64,000 nt of DNA from Acanthosepion lycidas (taxonomy: Eukaryota > Mollusca > Cephalopoda > Sepiida > Sepiidae). Of the stretch, positions 45,450-56,039 are shown piece by piece. A model generated the notes under the pieces. It was not told the origin of the DNA, did no database searches, and saw nothing but the letters and a program-made list of their open reading frames with translations. The DNA is taken from NCBI GenBank assembly GCA_963932145.1, contig OZ010586.1, positions 51,296,669-51,360,668 of the forward strand. The letters run 5' to 3'. Position 1 is the stretch's first letter, and each line of letters starts with the position of its first letter. Both the position numbers and the translations under genes were made by a program.

Positions 45450-46704
45450 GTTGTGGAAAAAAAAGTCATTGACAGGAGATATGACATCATCATCACTGCA
45501 ATACTGGTTCCCAGTCAAGGATGTTTTCATGTGTTGAGGGGTCCACCCCTTTGTATACAAGTGGACTCGCCCAGTGTCTACTTGTACTGCTGCCGGTGAA
45601 TACCCGGGGGTGAGACAGTGAAAGAGTGAGAGTGTGAGGTAACCGCTTTGTAGGAGTCACAGTTGCGAGCACGTAGACTCAGAAGGAAGTCATACTTCGA
45701 TACTGAATTTCCCAGACTATATATATATATTATTATTGCTACTAACCGCATTTCTGGATCTACTAACTGTATTACCAATTGTATTATTACATCAATACAT
45801 TTATTTGCTATATTTCATTCCTGCATTTGTCATTCATTTGAGACCGGATTTCATCCCGGAATCCACAACATCATGTTGTGGAACAGACGATATTCAAATC
45901 AGGAGAATCAGGAAGGCGATCAACCAATTTAAAGACAGCCACACACAGCAGCCATTGAAACCAATAACATGTGTTAGAGCATTAAAGAAACAAAACCACT
46001 TTCATCAGTTTTCCTCGGCTTTTGGTCTTAATAGACTCAACAAGTTGGCATAGTACTTTCTACTGAAGGTGTGACCATTTTGAAGATAGTCAATAAACAC
46101 AAGGCTTTTGCATTCCAAAACACTGAGGCCATCAACCTCCCTGCAGATGAAACGACTTTGGCCTTTTTCACAGCAGGTGAGGAGGGGTGTTTCCACTGCA
46201 TGGATTGTCTCTGGTTCAAAATGATAAAACCAACATTCATCCTGCATTAGGAAACGTTCAAAGGAAACCAGCTGTACTTGCCTCAAAGAATGTCAAATTT
46301 ACCCACGATGTGCTCAGCCCAGTGTGCTTTTGATCAGGTATCAAATGACATGGCACTCACTGAGCAGAAACCTTCATTCTGCCAAGTACATTGTGTAGAA
46401 TATTCTCAATTCTCTCAAAGAATATGCTAATAGCATTAGCTATTTGATTTCACCACCACCACCACTTGTCATCATCACCATGTAGTGAACACGATCAATG
46501 TTTTCATTGGTGGTGGCAGTTGAAGGATATCGAGACCATCTCCCTTCACCTCCTAAATTCACCTACCAACCTTTGAACTGTTGATAAAGCTGGAGCATCA
46601 TCCCTTAATGTAGCAACCATGTCAGCATGAATGTCTTGGGTGGGTGGGTGTTGAAACCCTATTTCTGCAGGTAATTGATAATACCACAATGACAAATTTT
46701 GTCC
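45450..46704 (-). pseudogene. Mariner transposase, interrupted
   Basis: Minus-strand motifs in order: MDKICHCGIINYLQK (N-terminus), IHADMVATLRDDAPALSTVQ, TNENIDRVHYMV, LGRMKVSAQ, QDECWFYHFEPET (first D region), CKSLVFIDYLQNGHTFSRKY (second D), KLVDRLPDSPDL (third D region) and YCSDDDVISPVNDFF (C-terminus). This order matches D,D34D mariner transposases. Stops and frameshifts are scattered. The gap between SPDL and YCSDDDV is the solo LTR at 45532-45870. Confidence 0.85.
45532..45870. mobile_element. Solo LTR inside mariner (TSD TCATG)
   Basis: The 339-bp segment starts TGTTGAGGGGTCC and ends GGAATCCACAACA. It is flanked by TCATG on both sides (45527-45531 and 45871-45875), and excising it rejoins the mariner C-terminal coding. 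Direction is unclear. Confidence 0.9.
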
Positions 46705-46710
46705 ATTTTC
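46636..46710. repeat. 75-bp exact direct repeat, copy 1
   Basis: It is identical to 48116-48190. Both carry the mariner transposase start codon region on the minus strand. Confidence 0.97.
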
Positions 46711-47029
46711 TGTCGAACAATCACGTGATCAAGATAAACACTCAGTTGTGGAGCAAGCTGAGGTAAAAAGTAATCCAACCTTGAGGAAGAGAGCTATTTA
46801 TGGTGCAATGGAGCATCTCATTGTGCTAAAGTGGGATAGTCCATTGCTTGGGCTGTGATTGGCTGCTGGTACCTGAGTGGAGGTATTTCTATATAAATAC
46901 CAGCTTGATTCATCAGTTAGTTTGCAGGGTTTGTATTAAGTTACAACCTGCTTTATTTTTGTCTGCCAGCTGGACGCTAGCTGGGACTCTTACACCGGTA
47001 AGTGCTGTTTATTGTCTTGTTATTCTACA
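46711..47029 (-). mobile_element. 3' LTR of Gypsy fragment
   Basis: The ends are TGTCGAACAATC and TTATTCTACA (TG...CA). A purine-rich tract lies directly upstream on the minus strand (complement of 47030-47047), as expected at a 3' LTR. A TATA-like TATATAAATA lies near 46890. No second copy of this LTR was seen in the window. Confidence 0.8.
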
Positions 47030-48115
47030 TCTCCTTCCCCCCCATCGCGTGTCGGTAGTGGCCTTTGGGGAGGGATGAGTTCCTTTAAACCTGGCTGGTT
47101 GTGTGGAAGTAGTCTGGACAATGCCCGAGGGGGTTTTGTCCGTGTTATTGTAGACGGCTGAGCAGTGTTTGATGTTATTCCAGCGTCGAATGTTTGTGGC
47201 ACTGGTGTAGGGGTATCGGGTAAGGCACTAGGTCTTGGAACTGGGATTGTTGGTGTATCCAGTTTCCTGAGAAATCGGCGATTTCGTAAGGTAATTCTAC
47301 CTGATCCGTCAATTCTGATACGGTATTGGTGGTTGGGGAGGGTTTTAATGACCTGACCTGTTGTGTCCCATCGGCGGGTTGTTGGTCGTTGTAGTGCCAC
47401 TATTTGTCCTTTTTGAAGGGGATTTAAGGTGTGTGCTGTTCTGTTGTATTGCTCTATGAGACGAGCGTTCCGCCGGGACAGACTTAACTCGCGATTTTGG
47501 GCTGCGGTTATCCAATTCGCGTGTGGCTTATAGAGTGTGGGGTGGGATGGTATGTAGTCACGTAGTCGGCGGTGGAGTAGTAGTTGAGCAGGGGATAGCC
47601 CAATGTTTTGAATGGGCGTATTCCTGTATTGGAGGATGGCTCTTGCTGCACGGTTATTGTCCAATGATCCTTGTGCTCCTGTGTTGCCATTTACGATTCT
47701 CTTGGCCGTTTTGACAGCGAGCTCTGCACGACCATTGGATTGTGGGTAACCAGCAGATGATAACCTGTGTTTAACAGCCCAGTCTTTTAAAAATTGCTTG
47801 AATGGAAGAGATGTGAAGGGTGGCCCACCATCACTGCTGAGTTCCTCAGGAGCGCCGTAGGTTTGAAATATGTCCCGGCAAATCGAAATAATTCTTGAGG
47901 CAGTTGCTTCTCCGTGGCTCAAGTGGTATAGATTCAGCCAGCCTGTTAACCTGTCAGCGCATGCTAAGTAACCATGGTTCCCAACATGGAAGATGTCCAT
48001 GACGATTTGCTGAAATGGCCAATCAGGAGATGGTGTCAGATTGATTGGCTCTTTTGGTTGACTCGGGGCATTTTTTGAGCAAAACGTACAACCTGCTCTA
48101 ATGTTACGAATTGGG
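47020..48115 (-). CDS. Ty3/Gypsy integrase, 5'-truncated but open
   Basis: The open frame from 48000 to 47020 gives 326 residues after an internal Met, and the frame stays open upstream to 48115. Residues upstream include CTFCSKNAPSQP, the last CxxC pair of the HHCC zinc finger. The core has MDIFHVGNHGYLACADR (first D at residue 2), SSDGGPPFTS (second D, residue 57) and QSNGRAELAVKTAKR (catalytic E about 35 residues later). The C-terminal part has WDTTGQVIKTLPNHQYRIRI and a Pro/Thr-rich tail. The stop lies just inside the LTR. Gag, protease and RT are absent, so it cannot move on its own. The lack of stops makes it the youngest-looking coding sequence here. Confidence 0.88.
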
Positions 48116-48190
48116 TTGGGTGGGTGGGTGTTGAAACCCTATTTCTGCAGGTAATTGATAATACCACAATGACAAATTTTGTCCATTTTC
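48116..48190. repeat. 75-bp exact direct repeat, copy 2
   Basis: It is identical to 46636-46710. The two copies bracket the Gypsy fragment. Confidence 0.97.
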
Positions 48191-48308
48191 AAGATATGTT
48201 ACTACTAGTTATATTTGAAGTCTTCTTTGAACAGTCAGATATCAGTTTACCTGGGAAGAAACAATGCATTTATTAATAAGAAATTTTGGAATTGATTCAT
48301 GCAAAATT

Positions 48309-48517
48309 TAACTCCTTTACATGTTGGATATTGGTTGCGGAAGACCTTTGATCTTACTTGCACTGCATCAGACTGTCAGCAGAAATTTAAATGAGTGATA
48401 ACATAAACAGGAAATGCATCCAGTGGCTAAAATAAACAGGATGCACAGGTGTCATGAACCTTGAATAAACAGAGTGCACAGGTGTCCTGAGCAGAAGGAA
48501 ATGCGTGTTTGCATAGG
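48309..48517. other. No gene seen; two 33-bp units
   Basis: AATAAACAGGATGCACAGGT and AATAAACAGAGTGCACAGGT start two adjacent units at about 48431 and 48464. Confidence 0.6.
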
Positions 48518-48730
48518 CACATACTGGAAGAGGCATGGCCACATGAAGTTTTGTATATGACATACCGGAAGAGGTGTGGACATATAAAGTTGCATGGCTG
48601 CATACCGGAAGAGGCATGGCTGCATGACATTGTGTGGGTGCATGCTGGCAGAGGTGTGGCCACATGAAGTTGTGCAGACACATGCTAGAAGAAGCATAGC
48701 CTCACAAAGTTGCATAAGCAACATACCGAA
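48518..48730. repeat. Tandem repeat, about 40-bp unit, five copies
   Basis: Each unit begins CATACCGGAAGAGGC or a variant and continues GGCCACATGAAGTTG. Because 40 is not a multiple of three and the unit lacks stops in the complementary frames, minus-strand frames of 84-98 codons appear in all three phases. These are artefacts. Confidence 0.9.
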
Positions 48731-50110
48731 AGAATTCCTTCTTTTGGTATGTCACCTATGCAATTAGCCACATGAAATTGAATGGGTGTCCAAATGTTAC
48801 AAAACTGGTACAATTCTTGGTTTGGCCAAAGAAGCTAACTAGAGGTTCACCGAAAATTTGTCTCCATCAATTCCTGTGTGCATAATACTAACTTCTGTGA
48901 TTCTTCCTCACTGTACCCATTTGCCACAACTGACAACAACAAAGATATATTCTTATATATAAGTGTTCATCGTCTTATTTGAGCCCAGCAGTAATATACT
49001 ACATATAGTCAAATTCAGCCAACCCTCATATAGCATTGATTTACTCTAGCTGTTACATTGAAAAATAACTTTACTGGATGATATGAATTTTAAAATGATT
49101 TGAAAATTATGCAAGTTTACTTAATGTAAGACTAATTCAATTAGTTCCAGCTTTACAGTTATAATATTAGGACTTTCTTTTTGGTCTATGTTAAAATGAT
49201 AATTGATTTATTGTTATTATCATTCAGAAGGTAATAAGTCACAAAACATAATGTATTACTTCAGAGTCAACTCAAGTGCGGGAGCCAAAAATGTATTCAC
49301 CGCAGGGCACTGAGAACTTATGCTACACCACTGCTTGAACCACATTTATATCTATTTTAATTAGTGATATAATGAACAATTCATTCTCCACACATGGTGG
49401 GACATAACATAAGTAAAGGCATCACTTAAGTAATATACAATATCCTTTGTATATAATAATATAAAAATACAAATAAGAATGGTTTGGAAGAATTTATATG
49501 GTGGGACAAATGGGAAAGAAATCTAGCAAATCCTTAAAAGTCCATCTATAAGCACTTACAATGAAAAAAATACTTGATTTAATTACTGTATTTGCCGGCC
49601 TATTGGATGTGGATTTTTCCAAAAAATGCATCAGAAAAATTACCCTCTGTCCAATACAGCAGTATCATGTATGAGAGGGACAGGAAGACCATGAAGAAAG
49701 CGGGGACCACTAACAATCAATGGATGCATAGAACCTAGGCTCTGAAACTAGGACCCCTCTAAGTGAACAAACATGATATCAATAAAAAATAATCTGTGAA
49801 ACTTTCACCCAGGAAAAAAAAAAAATCAGAAATTTATGGAATTGCACAAGATTTTGTTGCTTGTTTTGTAAAAATACAAGATTTTACAGAAATATTTACT
49901 TTGACTGGCATATTAATGATTATGTGTTTTTGTTGATATATAGGTATTGGAATTTGCTTTCCTGCATCTATGGTGTGGGACTTCATTTACCAATAAGTAC
50001 CATATTTTATTTTTTTGCCTATTACCATATGTACTAGTGTTCCACATGAAAATTTATTGATCTTCTTTTAAAAAGTTTCACATGTTTTAGATGAAATATG
50101 ACTGATTTTG
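48731..50110. other. No gene seen; lone hAT-like end
   Basis: At about 49313-49344 the minus strand reads CAGTGGTGTAGCATAAG, a hAT-like terminal repeat, but no partner was found. Otherwise AT-rich. Confidence 0.5.
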
Positions 50111-50119
50111 ATTCTGTAA

Positions 50120-50930
50120 TATGATGTGAGACAATATATGATCATGATATAGTATATAATTATGACGCTGAAACAATATATGACTATGACAGTGAGACAA
50201 TATATGATTATGATGACGAGATAATATATAACTATGATCATGATACAATATGTGACTATGATGGTAGGACAATATTTAATTATGATAGTAAGACAGTATA
50301 TAATTATGATGGTAAGACAATATATGATTATGATGTAATGGAATATGATTATGATGGTGAGATAATATGTGATTATGATGGTGTTGTAACCTGGGAAAGG
50401 TTACTGAATAAAATAATCATATGAAGGTTGGTAATGAATGATAGTACTTAGGACAAGAACAACACATATAAAATTCGCTAGCAGGACATAGAAAAAGTAG
50501 TCAATTACTAGAAGTAAGTCAAGTAAATTCCACAATGAATCTTCAACTGCAGACCAACTTGCAGTATTTACTGCTTTATTTATGTGAATGGGGACATACA
50601 CATTGTCGCCCGTAGGCATGCTACAACAGATGGCAATATATTATATGATTATGATGGTGATACAGTATATAATTATGATAGTAAAACAATATATGACTAT
50701 GATGGTAAGACAATATATGATTATGATGGCGATGGAATATGATTATGATGGTGAGATAATATATGATTATGATGGCAATACAGTATATGATTATGATTGT
50801 GATACAGTATATAATTATGATAGTAAAACAATATTTGACTATGATGGTGATACAATATATGATGGTGATACAATATGTAATTGTGATGGTAAAACAATAT
50901 CTGATTATGATAATATCATAATATTCATGA
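50120..50930. repeat. AT-rich minisatellite, 18-24-bp unit, split by an LTR
   Basis: Units of the form ACAATATATGATTATGATGG repeat across 50120-50391 and 50639-50930. Frames read as repeated YDYDG and are repeat artefacts. The interruption is the solo LTR below. Confidence 0.93.
50392..50638. mobile_element. Solo LTR inside minisatellite (TSD GATGG)
   Basis: The 247-bp segment starts TGTTGTAACCTGG and ends GCATGCTACAACA. GATGG lies on both sides (50387-50391 and 50639-50643). GATGG is also part of the minisatellite unit, so the duplication is expected to look perfect wherever it fell. The matching TGTTGTA/TACAACA ends are independent support. Confidence 0.88.
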
Positions 50931-51350
50931 TATCTCTCATTTCAGACCAGCCACTCTTTCTAACAACCTCCACTGTTCACATAATAATGATTTTCAGTTA
51001 TTACCAATCTACATTACAAAATATTGCATTGATTCAGTTGATAAGCATCAAAATACAGGCCTAAGTACATTATTGGCATCAAATTAAGAATCCAATGATT
51101 GAATATAGAAATATTTTCTACTGCAACAAAAAGTGGAAAGAAAGTTATATATTTTGCAAATACTTAAGTAAGCAGAAACATTCAGTACAAATAACATGTT
51201 GATGAACTGCAACGAGAAGACTTTGACTTCTGCCAGTTACTATAAATGTTATATTTAGTGGGTTCATATGTTTGAGTAGACATCCTTATCTTTTATATTT
51301 TGGTTAAACACTGAAATAATTGTCTACTGGTTTATGTGTATTGAGAAGAA
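50931..51350. other. No gene seen
   Basis: AT-rich unique-looking sequence. Confidence 0.6.
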
Positions 51351-51449
51351 AATGTGCCTCCTGACAGGAATCAAACCTGTATTTTTTCTTTTTCAATCAG
51401 GAAAACAACTTTTAAGCCAAGTGTGCCTTACCATTTAGGCCATGGGAAG
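51351..51449 (-). mobile_element. tRNA-derived SINE (family C), minus copy
   Basis: The minus strand reads GGCCTAAATGGTAAGGCACA (A box) and GGTTTGATTCCTGT (B box, 51364-51377), then CAGGAGGCACATTTTCTTCTC. Confidence 0.65.
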
Positions 51450-51640
51450 CCATCAAGGCTCAATTACTTTATTTGAGAGATGCACATCTCTCATTAAGAA
51501 ATTTAAAAGTCTCTATCTGCTCAATTTATTTTCATATCTGAAACATAAACAAAGTAATTTTTAAGCAATTAATTGATTTTTTTAAATCAAACATTATTCC
51601 TTATTACCATAAATGCAACAGACACTTAACTTATAAGTGG
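51450..51640. other. No gene seen
   Basis: Spacer between two inverted SINE copies. Confidence 0.6.
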
Positions 51641-51703
51641 TTCCTCTGATTGAAAAAAGGAATACAGGTTCAATTCCTGTTGGGAGACATATTTCCTTTA
51701 GTA
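51641..51703 (+). mobile_element. tRNA-derived SINE (family C), partial plus copy
   Basis: CTCTGATTGAAAAAAGGAAT, then CAGGTTCAATTCCTG (B box), then GGGAGACATATTTCC match the copy at 51351-51449 in the opposite direction. The A-box half is absent. Confidence 0.6.
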
Positions 51704-52082
51704 TGTATTGTGGAGTAAATAGTACACCTACAGTGACTATAGGAACTCGTCTATAATTTTAAATAAAGATCTCCAGGTCAGAGGTAAGAAAAAGAAGCCA
51801 TTTGGAGTCAGTCTTCAGACTAATTAATACAGGCATCATGGTAAGTAGCTGAAGCATTACTTATAAGTGCTATGAAGCATGTTATAACAGTGGTGATAAG
51901 GAATTCAATACTCAGGTGAGTTATAACCGTTGGGACAGGGATTCGGAACTCTTACGACTTATAAAGGTAACAAGGATTCAGAAACTCATACAAGTTGTAA
52001 TTGGAGTTACAAAGATTTGGTAACTCATACTGAGTGAACAAGTATAGAAAACACTTATACTTGTTGCTTTGAGAACAAGGAT
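51704..52082. other. No gene seen
   Basis: It holds several copies of an AACTCATAC/AACTTATAC-like phrase, which are too diverged to define a unit. Confidence 0.45.
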
Positions 52083-53640
52083 ATGGGTGATGACACAAAT
52101 TTTAACCATGTTGGTTTTAAAAAAAAATTTTCTGGTGTAGAAGAAAAAATTTTTTCTCTTGGTTGTAGGAAAAAAAACACATTCTTGCAAATATGGAGCA
52201 TATTTTGGTTTCAACAGCAACAACAGAAACGTCAACATCAACAAAATCAACAGTTGCTAGAACTACAAAAACAGCAACAGAACTTGTTGGATATAATTCT
52301 AAAGAAAACAAAAAATTCTTCAATATCTCATGCCAGATGCGGTCCAAAACACCATATACACTTCATATACATTCCTGATAAGAGACGGACTTTTTCTGCA
52401 TATTTTTGTAGATATGAACAAATATTCAGTCAGGAATGTAGTGCCTGGGAAGAGGAGAGAAAAACACGAGTGTTGTTGAGGAAAATAGATAGAGTATGAA
52501 AAATACTGCAATTATATATTATCAAAAAAACCAGGTGAAATCAGGTTTGATGACATGTTACACATTTTGATGAAAATCTTTAGAGCTCTCTGTTTAATGC
52601 TCATTGGAGGTGCATGAATCTAACCAAAAAAGAAGACAAAGATTTTGTCACCTATGCTGGTATCATCAACAAAGAATGTGAAAAGTTTAGAATAAAGGAA
52701 ATGATTCCAGATATGTTTAAAGGGTTAATTTTCATTCAAAGTTTAACAGCTAAAAAAGATTCTGAAATACAAGCAAAAAATTTTAATAAAAATTGAACAA
52801 AACAGTAATATTACACTGCAAAAAATAGTGGATGATTGCCAGACAATTCTATGTCTGAAACAGGATGCTAAAGAAATTCAGAAAAGAGAATGGGCATTGG
52901 TACAAGCAAAGGACAAATATACAAAAAGGAAAATAAATCCTTGTTTCAGATGTGGTAAATTACATCTTGGAAAAGACTGTCCATTTAAAAATGCAGAATG
53001 TTACAAGTGTGGTAAACTAGAACATAAAAAATCATACTGCAAAACCAAACCAAGAAAAAATTCTCACAGGAAGAAATTTGTGCACAGCATTGCAATGGAA
53101 AAAATAGTCAAAGAAATTTGTGAATGTGAAAATAAATAATATGGGTGTGAAAATGCTACTGGACAATGGTAGTGATATTTCAACAATCAGTAAAACCACA
53201 TAGAAGAAAATTGGTGTTGTGGCCTTGCTAGGAACAGAAATAAAGACACAAGAGAGGAATTGAGTTAAACAAATATATTAACAGAAAAAATAATACGAAC
53301 ATATACAAACAAGAATGTTGCAGCAAAAATGATGGTCAGACTGTCAGAGCTGGTTTCTGGAAACTTCCCTCTCCAAAAGGCAGTACCTGCTCCTATTTAT
53401 AACTGGCAGAGTCCATGCGTCTGTGGGTAAATTACCATAACAACTGGAAAATCTTTATTAAAAAGGACTTCCAAAGTCGCAACTTCAGTTTCTGGTGAGA
53501 AATTTTTATTTTTTTGAGAAATGACTTGTAAGGTTTCATTCCATAATAAGCATGTCAAAACTAATGCTTATGTATCAAAAGATGCTATGAATTTATTCAG
53601 AGGAACCAAAGTAAATTAAACATTTGTAATAAACAAAAAT
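52083..53640 (+). pseudogene. Ty3/Gypsy gag and protease, decayed
   Basis: The gag core appears in order: IPDKRRTFSAYFCRYEQIFS, then KTRVLLRKI, DKDFVTYAGIINKECEKF and FKGLIFIQSL. Two zinc knuckles follow: CFRCGKLHLGKDC (one residue short of the usual spacing) and CYKCGKLEHKKSYC (CX2CX4HX4C). Next is a retropepsin start, LLDNGSDISTIS, where D-N-G replaces the usual D-T/S-G. The protease continues after the solo LTR (SKVATSVSGEKFLFF, then AMNLFRGTK). Several stops and frameshifts. RT and integrase are absent. Confidence 0.87.
53215..53442 (-). mobile_element. Solo LTR (family B) inside Gypsy protease
   Basis: The 228-bp segment has ends TGTTGTGGCC and TTACCATAACA. The flanks are ATTGG and ACTGG (4 of 5). 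The minus strand has TATAAATAGGAGCAGG. It is the same family as 31226-31456, in the opposite orientation. Removing it rejoins the protease reading. Confidence 0.9.
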
Positions 53641-53651
53641 TTATTTATCTG

Positions 53652-53858
53652 TTACAAAAATATACTTAAAACATATAATAATGGTAATATTAGCTGTTTT
53701 CTTATAAGGAAACATTTGCCATTCATTGAGTTAGCAGCTTGAGCTACTTTTGGTTGACATTTACAAAATCCAAGTCCACTAACTGTAATCATTCTTTCCA
53801 GCATTGATGGAGGCTTCCATCCTAACCATTTGTTTGACATAATGGGGTAGGTCAACAT
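53652..53858 (-). other. Unrecognised 68-codon open frame
   Basis: The frame contains LGWKPPSMLERM and GLGFCKCQPK. The cysteines and composition look less random than other frames, but I cannot assign a family. It may be part of an old element. Confidence 0.25.
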
Positions 53859-53929
53859 CTTGACTATATTATTATTTTCTCTTTGAGTTACATGTGATAT
53901 CCAGTTTAGTTGTTGCTGCTGTTGAAATT

Positions 53930-54345
53930 CCTCAAGTATAAAAAGTATATATAAAAAGGTACTTCAAGCATATCAAGATTATACTTAAAATATACAAAAG
54001 GTATTTCAAGCATATAAGAAATATGCTTCAAGTATTTAAAAAGATACTTCAAACATAAAAAGATGCTTCAAACATATAAAATATATACTTAAAACAAAAA
54101 GATACTTCAAACATATAAAAAGATGCTTTAAGCATATAAAATATATCCTTCAAACAAAAATATACTTCAAACATATGAAAATTATACTTGAAACATGTAA
54201 GGAATATATTTTAAGCATATAAAAAGATACTTCAAGCATATAAAATATATATTTAAAACATATAAAAAAATACTTCATTCATATCAAAATTATGCTTAAA
54301 CATTGCAAAATTATAGTTAAATCATAAATATTGGTTATGAATGTA
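53930..54345. repeat. AT-rich minisatellite, about 20-23-bp unit
   Basis: Variants of ATACTTCAAACATATAAAAA repeat roughly 17 times with many changes. A second block of the same family lies at 58600-58715. Confidence 0.85.
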
Positions 54346-54387
54346 AAAAATGCTCAACTCAGAAATAAAAAGAAAACTGTAAAATTT

Positions 54388-54586
54388 AACTTGGCTCCTT
54401 AATCCAAGCCTCTATCCATTACTCCACCTCTCAGTTCGAAATTCCTGTCAAATCCATTCCATTCACTTATGTGCTAATACCCTTGGAAAAGGGATGGATC
54501 CTCTTCTTCTGCCCCCAGCTATGGGTAAATAGCAGGAAAGACAGGGTTCTATAGCCTTGGATGACAACTGGTCTACTGTAGAAAGA
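54388..54586 (+). mobile_element. Composite SINE (family A), copy 2, head inverted
   Basis: The body from CAGTTCGAAATTCCTG (B box) through ATTCACTTATGTGCTAATAC, CCAGCTATGGG and GGGTTCTATAGCCTTGG is in plus orientation and matches the complement of 62.70-62.86 kb. The preceding 40 bases (54392-54432) match the A-box half of that copy only when reversed and complemented. Confidence 0.75.
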
Positions 54587-55299
54587 AATGGCAACCACTG
54601 TGAGAAAAAATCTGCCTCATCAGTCATGTATCTTTTGATAAATGATTGCCTAAGTGTGTATCATGCATGGCACATAACTGACTGAAGTAAGATTATTTGT
54701 ATTTAAAAAAGATAAAAATGTTTTAATGTCTTTAAAATGAAAAATATGGTTACACAAATTTGCTCTGAGATAAAAAGCATAGTCCAAGATAAATTAAGGA
54801 GAAGTAATTATTAAGAGTAATTTAGAAAATAACCAGGTTGAATTTTACAAAATTTACTAGGTGGACCTGAAGAATAATTTTGAATTATGGCAAAGACTTT
54901 TGAGATTGTTAATTCCACTTAAAACTTGGATGTTAATTCTGTTCCTTAATGTGATTTTTCATTTAAGAACTCTTCCTCCGATCAAGTCTACTGAAAGATG
55001 TTCAAAGAATACAGCAAATTTAAGGTGAGTTTTGATTATGTATTGATTCTTTCAGTTTCTTCACTTTTATTGTTTTAATCAAAATGGTTACCCTCCACAT
55101 GTCTGTTGAATTTGGTAAGTTTCTGGAAATAAGAAATGGAACCTTTTATTAGAGACACTTGGGTATAATTTTCACATGTCTTTACTTTTCACATTGGGTG
55201 TACTTTCATAAAAACTTCACATCTTGTAATCATCAATTCTTCCTTATGATGAAAATCTGCTTCTTCATTGAAGCAGTAAATATTTCTTCACTATTTAAA
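54587..55299. other. No gene seen
   Basis: AT-rich. Confidence 0.6.
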
Positions 55300-55352
55300 C
55301 CCAGAGACTGAACTCATGACTTCCAGATGAGTTTTTGCCCCCCAAACCATGT
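55300..55352 (-). mobile_element. tRNA-like SINE head, weak
   Basis: The minus strand has CATGAGTTCAGTCTCTGG (B-box-like) after a possible A-box region. Low support. Confidence 0.3.
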
Positions 55353-56039
55353 ATGATTGAAGCTTTATATCTACTGTGATATAGTTAAAAACATTCAATT
55401 ATGATACATAATGTATTTATTAGTGTCAAAATGGAACAAAATGTATGCAAGTAAAACTGAAAAGTTATCTGTCCAAAATGTTTCTCAAAATCTGACCAAA
55501 GCCTCCTCCCCAACCACATATATAAATAATAATAATTCTTTTTAAAAATATCTATATCAAATGAGAGAATGATTCCAGATCTACATTATTAATAAACAAA
55601 AATTTTCCTGATATTTAATCTACATCTTTTTGCTCAGTTGTATGTTAATGATCACTTAGGCCATTTTTTCTTCTTGATCACATTATAGTTGACTATTTCA
55701 AAACCTGTGTATAATTTTAATCATTTTTATTAAGGCACCTATTTTATTGTTGTAGAACTTGCCATGTGTTTATTCAAAAATTAAGATGCATCAGAAAATG
55801 AAAATAGGAAAATAGTGAAATTATATATATCTTTTATTCTTTATTCAAATATCTGATGAAAAAATCAAACTCATAATATAATGTTACAATACATGACATG
55901 ATAAAATAAATATGATGCTAAAACTATCAAAATAAAGAAAAATGAAACACTTACAGGGTGCAAGAGGTAAATTGTCACCATTTGATATTTTTAATTTCAT
56001 GCATGCACATTATTTGTTTATGATTTTGTTGACTGCACA
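55353..56039. other. No gene seen; possible element end
   Basis: TACAGGGTGCAAGAGG at about 55952 resembles a mariner-type end and lies about 90 bases before the transposase remnant. Confidence 0.4.

Larger units (their letters stand above)
45305..48308 (-). mobile_element. Mariner element with two later insertions
   Basis: The left end CAAGGGTGGGCTGAAAAGTT is preceded by TA (45303-45304) and is a mariner terminal repeat. Subterminal segments at about 45350-45431 and 48229-48308 are inverted copies of each other. The extreme right end is lost or diverged. The transposase reads on the minus strand from about 48184 down to 45500. A solo LTR and a Gypsy 3' fragment interrupt it. Confidence 0.8.

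Noticed and set aside
49313..49344. hAT-type end (CAGTGGTGTAGCATAAG on the minus strand)
   Set aside because: No matching left end or 8-bp duplication found.
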